From: Polaromonas sp. UBA5171
Lineage (GTDB): Bacteria > Pseudomonadota > Gammaproteobacteria > Burkholderiales > Burkholderiaceae_C
Reading direction: 5' to 3'
Assembly (NCBI GenBank): GCA_002413395.1
Contig: DHWX01000035.1
Location: forward strand, 8,728 to 34,245
Length of the DNA: 25,518 nucleotides
In this document: piece by piece, positions 14,877-23,578 of the stretch
How the letters are laid out: the number at the start of each line of letters is the position of its first letter
Numbering within the stretch: the first letter of the stretch is position 1
Program-made: the position numbers and the translations under genes
Notes under the pieces: model-generated
Seen by the model: only the letters and a program-made list of their open reading frames with translations
Database searches by the model: none
What the model was told of the DNA's origin: nothing

Positions 14877-16163
14877 GTGTTCGCTGCCTTGCTGATTTTT
14901 ATCGTCACCCTGGTACTGGTTATCTGGCAGCCGCGCGGTCTGGGCATCGGCTGGAGCGCCGCGCTCGGTGCCGTGCTGGCGCTGCTGTCTGGCGTGGTGC
15001 AGCCCGGCGACATTCCCGCGGTCTGGCACATCGTCTGGAATGCCACGGCCACCTTTGTCGCCATCATCATCATCAGCCTGCTGCTCGATGAAGCGGGCTT
15101 TTTCGAGTGGGCGGCACTGCACGTCGCGCGCTGGGGCGGCGGGAACGGGCGCGCGCTGTTTGCGCTTATCGTGCTGCTCGGTGCCGCAGTGGCAGCGCTC
15201 TTTGCCAACGATGGCGCAGCACTGATCCTGACGCCGATCGTGATGGCGATGCTTCTGGCGCTCGGGTTCAGCCCGGGGACGACGCTGGCCTTTGTGATGG
15301 CTGCAGGGTTTATCGCCGACACGGCCAGTTTGCCACTGGTGGTGTCCAATCTGGTCAATATTGTCTCGGCTGACTTCTTCAGGTTGGGTTTCAACCAATA
15401 TGCCACCATCATGATCCCGGTGAATATCGTCGCAATTGCCGCCAGCCTGGCCGTGCTGCTGCTCTATTTTCGCCACGGCATTCCGGGCTGCTACGACGTG
15501 GCCCAACTCAGGCCACCGGGCAACTCGATACGCGACCTGGCAACGTTTCGTGCGGGTTGGGTGGTGCTATTGCTGCTGCTCATCGGCTTTTTCGCACTGG
15601 AGCCGCTGGGCGTGCCGGTCAGCGCCGTTGCGGCGGCTGGCGCGCTCGTGCTGCTGGTCATTGCAGGCCGCGGCCATGTCATCTCCACCCGCAAGGTGTT
15701 GCGCGAGGCGCCGTGGCAGATTGTGATTTTTTCGCTGGGCATGTATCTGGTGGTTTATGGCCTGCGCAACGCGGGGCTGACCATAGCAATCGCCGCCCTG
15801 CTCAATATCTTTGCGCAGGGCGGCGTATGGGGAGCTGCGATCGGCACCGGCTTGCTGACGGCATTCCTGTCATCGGTCATGAACAACCTGCCGACCGTGC
15901 TGGTCGGCGCGCTGTCCATTGACGCGAGCAGTGCAACCGGTGTGGTCAAGGAAGCCATGATCTATGCCAACGTGATCGGCAGCGATCTGGGACCGAAAAT
16001 CACGCCCATCGGCAGCCTGGCCACGCTGCTATGGCTGCACGTCCTTGCGCGCAAGGGCATGACCATCACCTGGGGCTACTACTTCAGGGTCGGCATCGTG
16101 CTGACCCTGCCGGTACTGCTTGTCACGCTCGCGGCGCTGGCGCTGCGGCTGGTCATGGTGTGA
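14877..16163 (+). CDS. arsB: Arsenite efflux permease ArsB
   Basis: This 428-residue inner-membrane protein exports arsenite or antimonite. It is recognisable along its whole length as a close relative of the classical enterobacterial ArsB: IWQPRGLGIGWSA at the start, ALFANDGAALILTPIV, FVMAAGFIADTASLPL, IVSADFFRLGF, FSLGMYLVVYGLRNAGLT, FLSSVMNNLPTVLVGAL and the terminal LPVLLVTLAALALRL. About a dozen membrane segments are visible. The start is a GTG at 14877 with AGAGGA 5 nt upstream. No arsR, arsC, arsA or arsH accompanies it, so it is a solitary permease gene; ArsB can work alone driven by membrane potential. The close similarity to gammaproteobacterial ArsB, recalled rather than measured, fits horizontal spread of ars genes. 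Confidence 0.95.
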   Translation: MFAALLIFIVTLVLVIWQPRGLGIGWSAALGAVLALLSGVVQPGDIPAVWHIVWNATATFVAIIIISLLLDEAGFFEWAALHVARWGGGNGRALFALIVLLGAAVAALFANDGAALILTPIVMAMLLALGFSPGTTLAFVMAAGFIADTASLPLVVSNLVNIVSADFFRLGFNQYATIMIPVNIVAIAASLAVLLLYFRHGIPGCYDVAQLRPPGNSIRDLATFRAGWVVLLLLLIGFFALEPLGVPVSAVAAAGALVLLVIAGRGHVISTRKVLREAPWQIVIFSLGMYLVVYGLRNAGLTIAIAALLNIFAQGGVWGAAIGTGLLTAFLSSVMNNLPTVLVGALSIDASSATGVVKEAMIYANVIGSDLGPKITPIGSLATLLWLHVLARKGMTITWGYYFRVGIVLTLPVLLVTLAALALRLVMV

Positions 16164-16305
16164 CGAAGTGGCCGCCGCCCACCTTCAATCAGCGCTTTCA
16201 CATCAGCGGTCTGCACCCGGCGCACCAGGAGCAGGTAACTATTGTCAGGGTGGGTAAATCCGGCCGTACTGGTCAAGCGCCACATCTCATGGCAATCTCA
16301 GAGAC

Positions 16306-17514
16306 ATGACACAGCGCCGCATAACTACAGTGACCAGCCTTGGCGTGGCCCAGACGCTGGCATGGGCGTCGAGCTACTACCTGCCAGCCATACTCGCACC
16401 GACCATGGCCCGGGATCTCGGCGTCAGCACATCCACCGTGTTCGCCGGGTTTTCGGTGGCGCTGGTGGTTTCTGCCATTTTGGGGCCAGCCGCCGGCAAA
16501 GCCATTGACCGGTATGGCGGCAGACCTGTTCTGGCCGCCAACAGCCTTGTCTTTGCAACCGGCCTCATTGCGTTGGCCCTGGCACAAAGACCGCTCGGGC
16601 TGTTCGCCGGCTGGATCCTCCTCGGCATGGCTATGTCGGCAGGCCTATATGAGGCTGCCTTCGCCGCGCTGGTGTACTTGTATGGCCGGGACGCGCGCAG
16701 CGCCATCACCGGCATCACGCTGATTGCGGGTTTTGCCAGCACGGTAGGCTGGCCCCTGACAACCTGGCTGGAACTCCAATGGGGCTGGCGCGGTGCCTGC
16801 CTGGCATGGGCCGCCCTGCATCTGCTGGTGGCCCTGCCACTGAACTGGCATCTGCCAAACAAGCCCCACGCTCCCGCAGCGGCGGCGGACTTGCCTGCTA
16901 TGCACAAGCCGGGAAAAATCGTGACAGCCCCGGCCGCAGTCAGCCAAGATGCCACACGCACGGCGGTGCTGCTGGCCATCGCATTTGCGGTGACCTGGTT
17001 CATCAGCACGGCCATGGCTGCGCATTTACCGCGACTGCTGCAGGCCCATGGCGTACCGCTAGCAACCGCGCTGGTCTTTGCGGGACTGGTCGGCCCGGCA
17101 CAGGTTGCCGGACGGCTGCTGGAGTATGGGCTGTTGCGCAACATTCACCCCTTGGTATCGGCCCGGTTGGCCGGCATCATGCACACACTGGGCGCTGCGG
17201 CATTTTTGGTCTTTGGCGTGCCCGCAGGCGCAGTGTTCACGCTGCTTCACGGCGCGGGCAATGGCGTACTGACGATTGCCAAAGGCACGCTGCCGCTGGC
17301 GCTGTTTGGCACCCGTGACTACGGCATGCGCCAGAGTCTGCTGATGGTACCGGCACGCTTTGCACAAGCCTCGGCCCCGTATCTCTTTGGCGTAGCCATC
17401 GACCGGTTTGGTGTGGGCGCGTTGTGGTTTTCCGCAACACTGGGCCTGCTGGGTTTTGCAGCGCTGATGCTGCTGCGGACACCCGCTGCACCGAAACATC
17501 AACTTCACGCTTAA
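16306..17514 (+). CDS. Major facilitator superfamily (MFS) transporter
   Basis: This 402-residue, 12-segment membrane transporter starts MTQRRITTVTSLGVAQTLAWASSYY. The MFS loop 2-3 motif appears as GKAIDRYGGRPVL (about residues 64-76). A central cytoplasmic loop (about 185-215) separates two six-segment halves, and the second half has the echo FGVAIDRFGVGALWF. It follows arsB after 142 nt on the same strand and could share its transcript. The arsenic-linked MFS protein ArsJ is one candidate role, but the ArsJ partner (a GAPDH-like enzyme) is absent and I see no ArsJ-specific feature, so the substrate is left open. The gene converges with the GNAT gene at 17545 without an obvious terminator. 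Confidence 0.85.
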   Translation: MTQRRITTVTSLGVAQTLAWASSYYLPAILAPTMARDLGVSTSTVFAGFSVALVVSAILGPAAGKAIDRYGGRPVLAANSLVFATGLIALALAQRPLGLFAGWILLGMAMSAGLYEAAFAALVYLYGRDARSAITGITLIAGFASTVGWPLTTWLELQWGWRGACLAWAALHLLVALPLNWHLPNKPHAPAAAADLPAMHKPGKIVTAPAAVSQDATRTAVLLAIAFAVTWFISTAMAAHLPRLLQAHGVPLATALVFAGLVGPAQVAGRLLEYGLLRNIHPLVSARLAGIMHTLGAAAFLVFGVPAGAVFTLLHGAGNGVLTIAKGTLPLALFGTRDYGMRQSLLMVPARFAQASAPYLFGVAIDRFGVGALWFSATLGLLGFAALMLLRTPAAPKHQLHA

Positions 17515-17544
17515 ACGGCGGCGCGCCACCGGGTCAGGGCACCG

Positions 17545-18063
17545 TCAAGGCAGCCACTTCTGAAAATACTGCGCCTGTCCCATGGCCGGGTCAAGCTGGT
17601 AGCCGGCAAAACCCACGCGCTCATAGAGTTTGATGGCGCTGGCGTTCCCCTGCAGCACCTCAAGCGTCAATTTGCAGGCGCCACGCTCGCGCGCCATCTG
17701 GTCCACCAATTCCAGCATCTGCTCGCCAACGCGCTGACCGCGGTGGCTGGCCAACACAACCACGTCGTGAATATTGACCAGCGGGCGACAGGCAAAGGTG
17801 GAAAAACCTTCAATGCAATTGACCAGGCCTACGGGCTGCGCGTCGTCAAACGCGAGCACACTGAACGCTTGCGGGCGCGCCGCCAGTTCTTTGACGAGAT
17901 GAGTTTTTGCAAAGTCACTGAGCGGCGCGGCGCCACCGGCCAGATCTTGCGCGTAAGCGTCCAGCAGCAACAGCAGTGCACGGGCATGTTCATGATTGCC
18001 GTAGTCGGCCCGGCAAATGCGAAGCTGGGAAATATGCCAGGGGGCCGAGCCAGGTTTGGTCAT
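17545..18063 (-). CDS. GNAT-family N-acetyltransferase
   Basis: This 172-residue cytoplasmic enzyme has the acetyl-CoA-binding signature of GNAT proteins in VVLASHRGQRVGEQMLE (motif A, R/QxxGxG/A) and the C-terminal motif B in LEVLQGNASAIKLYERVGFAGY. Residues 1-90 form the variable N-terminal part with LLLLDAYAQDLAGG. It uses acetyl-CoA to acetylate an amine, but the substrate cannot be deduced. It is a lone gene on the minus strand, convergent with the MFS gene and divergent from the ccm cluster, so it is probably unrelated to either. No clear ribosome binding site precedes the ATG at 18063. Confidence 0.88.
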   Translation of the reverse strand: MTKPGSAPWHISQLRICRADYGNHEHARALLLLLDAYAQDLAGGAAPLSDFAKTHLVKELAARPQAFSVLAFDDAQPVGLVNCIEGFSTFACRPLVNIHDVVVLASHRGQRVGEQMLELVDQMARERGACKLTLEVLQGNASAIKLYERVGFAGYQLDPAMGQAQYFQKWLP

Positions 18064-18280
18064 GCGGTATCAATCAAGGATGATGAGATATTTTAAGTTC
18101 GGCATAAGGGTGGCGGGAGGTGTATCAGCAGGGCTTGCCCAGTGCGTGGGCTTGTCGGAAAGATGCCTCAGATTCAAACCCGACACCCCACTCAGCTTTT
18201 CGGAAGCCGTTACACTTCCATACTTGCTTCGTCGCGCTTCAAATTTCAATCCATTGCCCACGCTACCTGCTCCATTGCCG

Positions 18281-18922
18281 ATGCCAAGCGGCCCGCTGGC
18301 CGCGCGCGCGCTCGCTTGCCAACGCGGGCGGCGTCTGTTATTTCGCGGCCTGAACCTGCAACTCGAGCCGGGCAGCGTCACTTGGCTGCGCGGCACCAAC
18401 GGCAGTGGCAAAACCAGCCTGCTCCGCATCCTGGCCGGGTTGTCACAGCCGGCCGAGGGCGAGGTCACCTGGGCGGGCAAGCCGATTCGACAAGCTGCAA
18501 GCGAGGCCCGGCAGGGCACCGTCTACATTGGACACACCAATGCGCTCAAGGAGGATCTCACACTGGTCGAGGCAGTGGCCTTCCTGGCCGTACTGGCTGG
18601 ACTCGATGAGCCGAGCGCGCGCGCCCATCGGGCACTCGATCATCTGGGCCTCGCGAAGCGGCGCGACGCGCCGGTACGCACCCTCTCGCAAGGGCAACGG
18701 CGCCGCGGTGCGCTGGCGCGATTGGTGCTCGACGAGCAGCCGCGCACCTGGGTTCTCGACGAACCCTTTGATGCCCTTGACAGCCATAGTGTGGCGATCC
18801 TCTGTACCATGGTCGAAGCCAACATCCGTCGACGTGGTGCCGTGTTACTGACCAGCCACCAGTCGGTCGAATTGGCCGCTGCGCGCGAGTTCGACCTCGA
18901 GCCCTGGTGTTGCGTGTCATGA
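18281..18922 (+). CDS. ccmA: Heme exporter ATP-binding protein CcmA
   Basis: This 213-residue ABC ATPase belongs to the CcmABCD complex, which frees holo-CcmE from CcmC during cytochrome c maturation (system I). Walker A GTNGSGKT is at 38-45, signature LSQGQRRR at 135-142 and Walker B WVLDEPFDALD at 157-167, with switch histidine in LTSHQS. The CcmA-type LSQGQ signature replaces the usual LSGGQ. The frame is open from 18017, but the ATG at 18281 gives the family's normal length and N-terminus; a clear ribosome binding site is lacking. The stop overlaps ccmB (ATGA). The 217 nt between the GNAT gene and this start must hold the ccm promoter, but I could not identify it convincingly. Confidence 0.95.
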   Translation: MPSGPLAARALACQRGRRLLFRGLNLQLEPGSVTWLRGTNGSGKTSLLRILAGLSQPAEGEVTWAGKPIRQAASEARQGTVYIGHTNALKEDLTLVEAVAFLAVLAGLDEPSARAHRALDHLGLAKRRDAPVRTLSQGQRRRGALARLVLDEQPRTWVLDEPFDALDSHSVAILCTMVEANIRRRGAVLLTSHQSVELAAAREFDLEPWCCVS

Positions 18923-19587
18923 GTGGCCTGCTATTTTCCGTGGCCGCACGCGACCTGCTGCTAGCGCGCAGGCGCCGCATCGAGGCACTGCTGCCGCTGG
19001 GCTTCTTCATCGTGGCTGCGGGCCTGTTCCCAATTGGCGTCGGTCCCGAGCCGCAAATGCTGCGCCAGATGGCCCCCGGTGTGGCGTGGGTCTGCGCCCT
19101 GCTAGCGGCCATGCTCTCAGTGACGCAGATGTTCGCCAGCGATCACCAGGACGGCTCGCTTGAGCAGATGCTGCTGTCATCGCAACCTCTTATTACCGTG
19201 GTGATGGGTAAAGTGCTGGCCCACTGGCTCTCAACCGGTATACCGCTGGTACTGGCGGCGCCGCTGATCGGCGTGCTGTTCGACATGCACGCGGCCAGCA
19301 TCGGCACGCTGGCTTTGACCCTGCTGCTGGGCACGCCCATCCTCAGCCTGCTGGGCGCCTTGGGGGCAGCCCTGACGCTCGGGCTGCGCAGCGGGGCTGC
19401 GCTGGTATTCCTGCTGGTACTGCCGCTAACTATTCCCGCGCTTATTTTCGGAACTGGTGCCGTCGGGGCCGTCGATTCCGGACTGTCGCCACAAGCACAC
19501 CTGTCGGTGCTGGCGGCACTGCTTATCCTCACCACTCTGGGAGCTCCGCTGGCCACTGCGGCAGCCTTGCGCATTGCGATAGATTAA
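18919..19587 (+). CDS. ccmB: Heme exporter membrane protein CcmB
   Basis: This 222-residue inner-membrane protein with six hydrophobic segments is the membrane partner of CcmA. The CcmB pattern is clear: an N-terminal RDLLLARRRRIEALLPLGFF, a central FASDHQDGSLEQMLLSSQPL cytoplasmic segment that contacts the ATPase, and LGTPILSLLGALGAALTLGLR. The ATG at 18919 overlaps the ccmA stop by 4 nt, so translation is coupled; an in-frame GTG at 18907 is a less likely start. ccmC follows after 77 nt, the only sizeable gap in the cluster. Confidence 0.95.
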   Translation: MSGLLFSVAARDLLLARRRRIEALLPLGFFIVAAGLFPIGVGPEPQMLRQMAPGVAWVCALLAAMLSVTQMFASDHQDGSLEQMLLSSQPLITVVMGKVLAHWLSTGIPLVLAAPLIGVLFDMHAASIGTLALTLLLGTPILSLLGALGAALTLGLRSGAALVFLLVLPLTIPALIFGTGAVGAVDSGLSPQAHLSVLAALLILTTLGAPLATAAALRIAID

Positions 19588-19664
19588 TGTTTGTGCAATC
19601 AGGTCGCAGATCCCGGATCATGAAATGCGGGTAAACCCTGAATTGCAAGATAATATCAAAGTTC

Positions 19665-20426
19665 ATGAATCCACATTCCGCCTCCTCCCTGATACGCTGG
19701 ACAACCTTTGCAGCTCCGTCACGCTTCTACGCGTTGGCCGGTCGATTGATTCCGTGGTTCTGGGCCATTGCGCTGGTACTCGGCGTGGCAGGCCTGTATT
19801 TCGGCTTTGCGATTGCTCCCACCGACTTCCAGCAGGGCGATGCCTATCGCATCATCTTCATTCATGTGCCCGCGGCCTGGATGTCAATGCTGCTCTACAT
19901 GGCGATGGCCTTCTGGGCGGCTTTGGGCTGGATCCTCAACACGCGCATGGCCTCCATGTTCGCCCGCGCGCTGGCACCCACCGGCGCGCTGTTCACCGTC
20001 ATCGCGCTGTGGACCGGCGCGCTGTGGGGAAAGCCCACTTGGGGCACCTGGTGGGTGTGGGATGCGCGGCTGACGTCCGAATTCATCCTGCTGCTGCTGT
20101 ACCTGGGCTACATCGCGCTAACCGAGGCCATCGACGACATCCGTCGCGCAGCCCATGCCGGCGCACTGCTGGCGCTGGTCGGTGCCGTGAATATTCCCGT
20201 CATTTACTTTTCAGTGCGCTGGTGGAACACCCTGCACCAGGGCTCCTCGATCAACATGACTGCCGCGCCCAAGATGGCGATGACCATGCTCACAGCAATG
20301 CTGCTGCTCACGTTCAGCTTTTGGGCCTATAGTTTCGCGGTAATTTTGACTCGCGCCAGAACCATCGTGCTCGAACAGGAATCGGAAACCGAATGGGTAA
20401 GGGCGCTCGCGGTGGCCAAACGCTAA
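19665..20426 (+). CDS. ccmC: Heme-handling protein CcmC
   Basis: This 253-residue inner-membrane protein of the heme-handling family presents heme to CcmE in the periplasm. Six membrane segments, the tryptophan-rich WWD motif (WGTWWVWDARLTSEF, 126-140) and the two flanking heme-ligand histidines (H67 in FIHVPAAW and H191 in NTLHQGSS) are all present. The start ATG at 19665 has only a weak AAAG nearby. ccmD begins 17 nt after its stop. Length is normal. Confidence 0.96.
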   Translation: MNPHSASSLIRWTTFAAPSRFYALAGRLIPWFWAIALVLGVAGLYFGFAIAPTDFQQGDAYRIIFIHVPAAWMSMLLYMAMAFWAALGWILNTRMASMFARALAPTGALFTVIALWTGALWGKPTWGTWWVWDARLTSEFILLLLYLGYIALTEAIDDIRRAAHAGALLALVGAVNIPVIYFSVRWWNTLHQGSSINMTAAPKMAMTMLTAMLLLTFSFWAYSFAVILTRARTIVLEQESETEWVRALAVAKR

Positions 20427-20443
20427 CACGGAAAGACAACGCA

Positions 20444-20611
20444 ATGTACTGGAAATCCTTTGACGACTTTTGGCATATGGGCGGCTATGGCCTCTATGTA
20501 TGGGGCTCTTACGGCGCCACGTTTCTGGTGATGGCGGCCGAGGCGCTGATATCCCGTCAGCACTTTTCGGCCGCTCGTCAGGCCATCGATCAGATAGAGC
20601 AAAAAAAATGA
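20444..20611 (+). CDS. ccmD: Heme exporter accessory protein CcmD
   Basis: This 55-residue single-span protein stabilises the CcmABC-CcmE complex. The N-terminal FWHMGGYGLYVWGSYG, a typical CcmD motif, is followed by the membrane segment (ATFLVMAAEAL) and a charged cytoplasmic tail. A GGAAAG about 10 nt before the ATG at 20444 decides this start over the upstream ATG at 20393. It overlaps ccmE by 4 nt. Confidence 0.92.
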   Translation: MYWKSFDDFWHMGGYGLYVWGSYGATFLVMAAEALISRQHFSAARQAIDQIEQKK

Positions 20612-21072
20612 AACCTCGCAACAAACGCGCGTTCATCATCATCGGCGTGCTTGCCGCCGTCGGCGTCGCTGTCGCCCTGGTGCTCAACGCATTCAACAGC
20701 AACCTGGTGTTCTTCTACACGCCTTCGCAAATTGCGAGCAAGGAGGCACCGCAAGGCCGCACCTTCCGCATCGGTGGTTTGGTGAAGGAAGGCAGCGTGG
20801 CACGCGACGGCGTGACGGTGCATTTCACCGTCACCGACACCATCCAATCCGTTCCTGTGCGTTTTGAAGGCATCCTGCCAGACCTCTTCAAGGAGGGAAA
20901 GGGCGTCGTTGCCCAAGGCAAGCTGGGCAACGACGGTGTATTCACCGCGCGCGAGGTACTGGCCAAACACGATGAAAACTATATGCCCCCCGAAGCCGCG
21001 GAAGCGTTGAAGCAAGCCGCCGCGACGAAGGCTCAAACAACCGGCACGCTGCTGGTGGGAGCCAAGCCATGA
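20608..21072 (+). CDS. ccmE: Periplasmic heme chaperone CcmE
   Basis: This 154-residue protein has one N-terminal membrane anchor (residues 8-27) and a periplasmic beta-barrel of the OB type. The heme is bound covalently to H121 in VLAKHDENY, with the conserved Y125 four residues on. The central RIGGLVKEGSV and FEGILPDLFKEGKGVVAQG stretches are characteristic of CcmE. It carries heme from CcmC to the CcmF/H ligase. The start at 20608 overlaps ccmD, and the stop overlaps ccmF (both ATGA). Confidence 0.97.
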   Translation: MKPRNKRAFIIIGVLAAVGVAVALVLNAFNSNLVFFYTPSQIASKEAPQGRTFRIGGLVKEGSVARDGVTVHFTVTDTIQSVPVRFEGILPDLFKEGKGVVAQGKLGNDGVFTAREVLAKHDENYMPPEAAEALKQAAATKAQTTGTLLVGAKP

Positions 21073-23054
21073 TCCCGGAATTCGGTCACTTAATGTTAAT
21101 CATGGCCCTCGGCGTCGCCATGGTGCAGGGCGTGCTGTTGATGGCTGGCGCCCAGCGGGGACGCGCCGACTGGATGGTCTTGGGTCGACCGTTGGCCTGG
21201 ATGCAGTTCATGCTGGTGGCAGGGTCGTTCGCGTGCCTGACAGCGGCCTTCGTGCGCAACGATTTTTCGGTGTTGTATGTCGCGTCAAACTCCAATTCGG
21301 CATTGCCGTTGCCCTACCGCATCGCTGCGGTCTGGGGTGGCCATGAGGGTTCACTGTTGCTGTGGATGCTCATGCTCAATATCTGGACCGTGGCGGTCGC
21401 CACGTTCAGCAAAAGCCTGCCGAGGGTGTTCGTGGCACGCATTCTTGGTGTGTTGGGCCTGGTGTCGGTCGGTTTTTTACTGTTCACCCTGATTACATCC
21501 AGCCCGTTCGAGCGTCTGCTGCCGGCCGCCGCTGAGGGACGGGACCTGAATCCGCTGCTGCAAGACCCCGGCATGGTTATCCATCCGCCGATGTTGTACA
21601 TGGGTTATGTGGGTTTCTCGGTGGCCTATGCGTTCGCGATTGCGGCGTTGCTGGGCGGCCAGCTTGACGCCACCTGGGCTCGCTGGACCCGTCCCTGGAC
21701 TTCAGCCGCATGGGTATTTCTCACCTTCGGTATTGGCCTCGGCAGCTGGTGGGCCTACAACGAGTTGGGCTGGGGCGGCTGGTGGTTCTGGGATCCGGTC
21801 GAGAACGCATCGTTCATGCCCTGGCTGGCCGGTACCGCATTGATCCATTCTCTGGCTGTCACTGAAAAACGCGGCAGCTTCAAGGTCTGGACGGTGCTGC
21901 TGGCGATTGTGGCGTTTACCTTGTCCCTGATGGGCACCTTTCTCGTGCGTTCTGGTGTCCTTTCATCGGTGCACGCCTTTGCGACCGACCCACGGCGCGG
22001 CCTGTTTATCCTGGGTTTTCTGGTGGTGGTTATCGGCTCGTCGTTGGTGCTGTATGCCTGGCGTGCGCCAAGGGTGGGCCTGGGTCAGCGCTTTGGCTTG
22101 CTCTCCAGGGAATCGATGCTGCTGATCAACAACATGCTGTTAGTCGCAGCCGCCGGCGCGGTGCTGCTGGGCACGCTGTATCCTCTGTTCCTTGATGCGC
22201 TGGGATTGGGAAAAATTTCGGTCGGCCCGCCGTACTTTGACACCGTGTTCGGATTGCTCATGGTGCCAGTACTGTTTGCAATGGGCATTGGTCCCCTGGT
22301 ACGCTGGAAGCAGGATGAGCCCGGCAGCCTGGCGTGGCGGCTGCGTTGGGCCTTGCCCGTGGCGCTGGTGGCCGCGCTGATTATCGGCTGGACCGCAGGC
22401 CGCATTACGCTGCTCACGACGGGTGGCCTCACACTGGCCTTCTGGATCGTCGCATGCCTTGGCATTGATCTGTTCGAGCGCCTGCGGCCAACCGGCCTGC
22501 AGACCAGCGTACTGGCCCGGTTGCGGTTGCTGCCGCTGGCAATGATCGGCATGATGATTGCCCACCTGGGCGTTGCGATGTTCGCCTTCGGTGTGGCAAT
22601 GGTCAAAACCTACGAAATCGAGCGCGACGTGAAGATGGGGCCGGACACCAAGACCGAGCTGGCGGGCTACAGTTTCCGCATGCTCAATATCAGGGAGCTT
22701 GCGGGTCCAAATTATCAGGCGACTCAAGGGCAGATCGAAGTCAGCCGCGATGGCCAGGTCATCGCGACGCTTCTGCCTGAAAAGCGCATCTACCGCGTGC
22801 AAACCAACCCCATGACCGAGGCAGCGGTAAACAGCAACCCATTGCGCGACATCTACGTCTCGATGGGAGAACAACTGCCGTCCGGCGAATGGGTCGTGCG
22901 TGTGCAGCACAAGCCCTTCATTGTCTGGATTTGGGGTGGCTGCCTGATCATGATGCTGGGTGGCGGGCTGGCGGCGAGTGACCGGCGCTATCGCCAGCGC
23001 CGGACCCAATCCGCTGACCTGCCCAAGGCCGCCAGTGTGAGAGGTGCCGCATGA
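21069..23054 (+). CDS. ccmF: Cytochrome c heme lyase subunit CcmF
   Basis: This 661-residue multi-span membrane protein is the core of the system I cytochrome c synthetase. It attaches heme from CcmE to CXXCH motifs of apocytochromes in the periplasm. The WWD motif (WGGWWFWDPVENASF, 235-249) and conserved histidine-containing loops (GGHEGS 90-95; DPGMVIHPP 166-174; ALIHS with H260) are present. About fifteen hydrophobic segments are visible, with a large periplasmic C-terminal domain (about 515-625). It overlaps ccmE and ccmG by 4 nt each. Length is as expected. Confidence 0.97.
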   Translation: MIPEFGHLMLIMALGVAMVQGVLLMAGAQRGRADWMVLGRPLAWMQFMLVAGSFACLTAAFVRNDFSVLYVASNSNSALPLPYRIAAVWGGHEGSLLLWMLMLNIWTVAVATFSKSLPRVFVARILGVLGLVSVGFLLFTLITSSPFERLLPAAAEGRDLNPLLQDPGMVIHPPMLYMGYVGFSVAYAFAIAALLGGQLDATWARWTRPWTSAAWVFLTFGIGLGSWWAYNELGWGGWWFWDPVENASFMPWLAGTALIHSLAVTEKRGSFKVWTVLLAIVAFTLSLMGTFLVRSGVLSSVHAFATDPRRGLFILGFLVVVIGSSLVLYAWRAPRVGLGQRFGLLSRESMLLINNMLLVAAAGAVLLGTLYPLFLDALGLGKISVGPPYFDTVFGLLMVPVLFAMGIGPLVRWKQDEPGSLAWRLRWALPVALVAALIIGWTAGRITLLTTGGLTLAFWIVACLGIDLFERLRPTGLQTSVLARLRLLPLAMIGMMIAHLGVAMFAFGVAMVKTYEIERDVKMGPDTKTELAGYSFRMLNIRELAGPNYQATQGQIEVSRDGQVIATLLPEKRIYRVQTNPMTEAAVNSNPLRDIYVSMGEQLPSGEWVVRVQHKPFIVWIWGGCLIMMLGGGLAASDRRYRQRRTQSADLPKAASVRGAA

Positions 23055-23578
23055 AGGCCCGCCTGTTATGGCCACTGGGCATCTTCCTGGTGCTGACGCT
23101 GTTTCTGGCGCGGGGCTTGATGCTCGATCCGCGCGAAGTGCCATCGCCGCTCATTGGAAAGCCGGCACCCGCGTTCATGGCGCCCACCCTGGCTGTGCCA
23201 GACCGCGTACTGCGCAAGGAAGACATGCTCGGCAAGGTGTGGATGCTTAACGTTTTTGCGTCATGGTGCGTTTCCTGCCGAGAAGAACATCCGGTACTGG
23301 TGGAGTACGCGCGCGCTGGCGGTGTGCCCGTGTATGGCCTGAACTACAAAGACAAGCGCGAGGATGGCCTGCGCTGGCTCAAGCAACTCGGTAACCCGTA
23401 TACCGATATCCTGTTCGATCCGGATGGCCGCATCGGCATCAACTTCGGCGTCTATGGGGTACCAGAGACCTTCATCATCGATCGTGCCGGCGTCATTCGC
23501 TATAAGCAGATCGGCCCGATCACGCCGCAGGCGCTGCGCGAAAAAATTGAACCCTTACTCAAAGAACTCAATGCTTAA
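23051..23578 (+). CDS. ccmG: Thiol:disulfide oxidoreductase CcmG (DsbE)
   Basis: This 175-residue periplasmic thioredoxin-fold protein is anchored by an N-terminal membrane segment (residues 5-22). The active site is WCVSC (C73, C76), and the cis-proline loop is YGVPETF. The acidic active-site surface segment GLNYKDKREDGLRWL is typical of CcmG. It keeps apocytochrome cysteines reduced, with CcmH. Its stop overlaps the ccmH start by 8 nt, suggesting coupled translation. Confidence 0.96.
   Translation: MKARLLWPLGIFLVLTLFLARGLMLDPREVPSPLIGKPAPAFMAPTLAVPDRVLRKEDMLGKVWMLNVFASWCVSCREEHPVLVEYARAGGVPVYGLNYKDKREDGLRWLKQLGNPYTDILFDPDGRIGINFGVYGVPETFIIDRAGVIRYKQIGPITPQALREKIEPLLKELNA

Noticed and set aside
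16164..16285. Possible minus-strand coding remnant in the arsB-MFS gap
   Set aside because: A stretch of about 38 codons looks protein-like, but it runs into arsB antisense and resembles no family I can name.
18017..18280. Upstream extension of ccmA overlapping the GNAT gene start
   Set aside because: It would add 88 residues not found in CcmA and run into the divergent gene; the ATG at 18281 gives the normal length.
18064..18280. Possible ccm promoter elements such as TTACACT
   Set aside because: No pair of -35 and -10 with proper spacing could be supported.
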